The translations under genes were made by a program, and so were the position numbers. From the NCBI GenBank assembly GCA_030605085.1, contig JAUWBH010000153.1:1-15658 (forward strand): a stretch of DNA of 15,658 bases, read 5' to 3'. Under the pieces are notes generated by a model. That model did not search any database, was not told where the DNA came from, and was given only the letters and a program-made list of their open reading frames with translations. Positions 14,342-15,658 of this stretch are shown one piece after another (position 1 is the first letter of the stretch; each line of letters starts with the position of its first letter). The DNA is from Promethearchaeota archaeon (GTDB lineage Archaea > Asgardarchaeota > Lokiarchaeia > Sigynarchaeales > SOKP01).

Positions 14342-15658
14342 TTATAATTGCTTTTGCTTTAAATATTCTGTATTTTCTGCGACACGCGCTTTATCTAATT
14401 TATACATCCTCCATATGAGTAAAAACGCTAAGAAGTAAAAAGCCATTGGTATACCCGCCATAAGAAGTCGAATCCCAAATTGTGCTAATAATGTTTGAGA
14501 GCTCTGTCCTGGAGGTGCTCCCGATCTATAACCAGTAAGTGGGTGAATTACAGCAAATGAAATTGCTAGTATTATTATTGATATCCTTTCGGTAAAGATT
14601 CTAACTCCTGCTAAAGCTCCTTCTTGTCGCTTTTCTGTCTTAACGACTATATCGTCAAAAACATCCGACATACATGGATACATTAAAACCCAAAAAGCTC
14701 CTATGCCAAACCCGATTAATGCGATACAAATCGTGCTACTTATTAGGTCATTTATAAAAAATAATGGAATAAACATAAATGTAGTTATTAATGTTCCATA
14801 AGTAATTGCCTTTTTATTTCCTAATTTTCGACCCATTATTGTCCAAAAAGGGACTGAAATAAGCACAGCTACAAGAAATCCTAGGGCCATTACAGTTTCA
14901 AGCTCAGGGTCCGAAGATCCAATAATGTATTTATTCCAATAAGGAAGGGAAGCTAACAACATTATTGTCATAACAGCGTGCCCAAGACTTACAAGAATGT
15001 ATGCTAAGAAGTTCTTATCTTTTATCCCATATTTTAAAACTTGCCAGAACGATTCCTTTTCTTTTTGTTTTTCTAAAATCCGTAATTGTCGCTCAATTAA
15101 CTCCTCATCTTCTTTCATACCTGGGAGCGATAATATAGCCATAATAAAACCTATGATTGAAACTACTAAGGCAGCAATAATATACGAAGTAATATCACCG
15201 TAGGAAATTATTAAAGAGGGTATTAAAACGCCTAATACTATTCCTAAAACACCCCAAGCTGTATTTTGTGCTCCTGCTTTTGTTCTTTCTGCAGTTGTTC
15301 GGAATTTATCGGGAAATAATGACAAATAAGTAACTATAAAAAGGGAATAAAGAAATTCAAACACACAAATTGTCACCAATAGCCAAATGAATATTCCTGT
15401 TTGATCTGTAAAGGGTACTGTGAAAATAAATAGATAAATCCATACAAAAGAAAGCGCACCAATAGCAAAAAAGGGATATCTTCGACCCCAACGCTTTGTG
15501 AACCCAAATTTTTTATCAGTAATCCATCCTAACAACGGATCGTTAACCATATTCCAGAATCCATAGATGAGAAAAGCCACACCTATCCAAAATATTGCTA
15601 ATAAAAGTTCGTTTTCATAGAAATCAATAATTCGAATTATGAATGCCGCTATGAAGAA
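14342..15658 (-). CDS. GPH-type sugar:cation symporter, N-terminus cut by window edge
   Basis: The frame stays open from the stop at 14342 to the last base of the window, giving 438 residues. The GTG at 15580 is an internal Val: the 26 codons before it (ending in LLLAIFWIG) encode the matching TM1-TM2 region of the family, so about 25-30 N-terminal residues are missing. It has the GPH signature WNMVNDPLLGWITDKK, GRRYPFFAIG and LFPDKFRTTAER, and a second-half DVFDDIVVKTEKRQEGALAG with IWRMYKL near the end. It is a clear paralogue of the 9293-10687 transporter but has the AT-rich codon use typical of this window. It probably imports a sugar or glycoside; its position upstream of the ceramidase/PIG-L fusion suggests an amino-sugar conjugate. 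Confidence 0.92.
   Translation of the reverse strand, partial: FFIAAFIIRIIDFYENELLLAIFWIGVAFLIYGFWNMVNDPLLGWITDKKFGFTKRWGRRYPFFAIGALSFVWIYLFIFTVPFTDQTGIFIWLLVTICVFEFLYSLFIVTYLSLFPDKFRTTAERTKAGAQNTAWGVLGIVLGVLIPSLIISYGDITSYIIAALVVSIIGFIMAILSLPGMKEDEELIERQLRILEKQKEKESFWQVLKYGIKDKNFLAYILVSLGHAVMTIMLLASLPYWNKYIIGSSDPELETVMALGFLVAVLISVPFWTIMGRKLGNKKAITYGTLITTFMFIPLFFINDLISSTICIALIGFGIGAFWVLMYPCMSDVFDDIVVKTEKRQEGALAGVRIFTERISIIILAISFAVIHPLTGYRSGAPPGQSSQTLLAQFGIRLLMAGIPMAFYFLAFLLIWRMYKLDKARVAENTEYLKQKQL

Noticed and set aside
15580..15580. GTG at 15580 as the start of the right-edge transporter
   Set aside because: The frame continues upstream to the window end and encodes the expected first membrane segments of the GPH family, so this codon is internal.
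1..15658. CRISPR arrays, tRNA or rRNA genes
   Set aside because: No regularly spaced repeats and no cloverleaf-like or conserved rRNA stretches were seen on either strand.

Overview
The window is AT-rich (by eye about one third G+C) and looks archaeal. TATA-like boxes lie about 26-28 bases upstream of several start codons, a leaderless-mRNA geometry, and oligo-T tracts follow several stop codons. No bacterial -35/-10 promoters, tRNA, rRNA or CRISPR array is visible. The gene content (ceramidase-like amidases, GPH-type sugar transporters, a GH172/DUF2961 protein and a glycerol-1-phosphate-dehydrogenase-like enzyme in a gene-sparse, AT-rich layout) suggests an Asgard archaeon, perhaps Lokiarchaeia. 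That placement is inference.

Layout. The left edge (1-273, minus) is the N-terminus of an acyl-CoA synthetase, divergent from a GH172/DUF2961 glycosidase-like gene (435-1505, plus). A minus-strand run follows, 5363 down to 1625: a ceramidase-like hydrolase, a DegT/StrS-type aminotransferase, a GNAT acetyltransferase and an unrecognised 115-residue protein. Divergent from it is an MFS transporter (5472-6806). A gene-poor stretch (6807-7439) carries a 165-base segment bounded by a perfect 13-base inverted repeat, with a GC-rich direct repeat inside. Next come a lysine-rich orphan gene (7440-8063), a convergent M19 dipeptidase (8117-9094, minus, TTG start) and a GPH sugar transporter (9293-10687). 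On the minus strand there follow a metal-dependent dehydrogenase of the G1PDH/Fe-ADH type (10846-11886), a 41-codon relic of a third GPH transporter (11982-12104), a fused ceramidase-like + PIG-L deacetylase protein of 678 residues (12187-14223), and a second GPH transporter running off the right edge.

How the genes may work together. Amide and sugar chemistry recurs: a PLP aminotransferase and an N-acetyltransferase could make an acylated amino sugar, while two ceramidase-like proteins, one fused to a PIG-L N-deacetylase, and a dipeptidase could open amide bonds. The GH172 protein, sugar transporters and acyl-CoA synthetase could handle the released sugars and acyl chains. A glycolipid or N-acyl amino-sugar salvage or remodelling locus is a reasonable hypothesis. 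The two ceramidase-like proteins each lack a different canonical ceramidase residue (Ser to Asn in one, zinc-ligand His to Gln in the other), so plain ceramidase activity should not be assumed.
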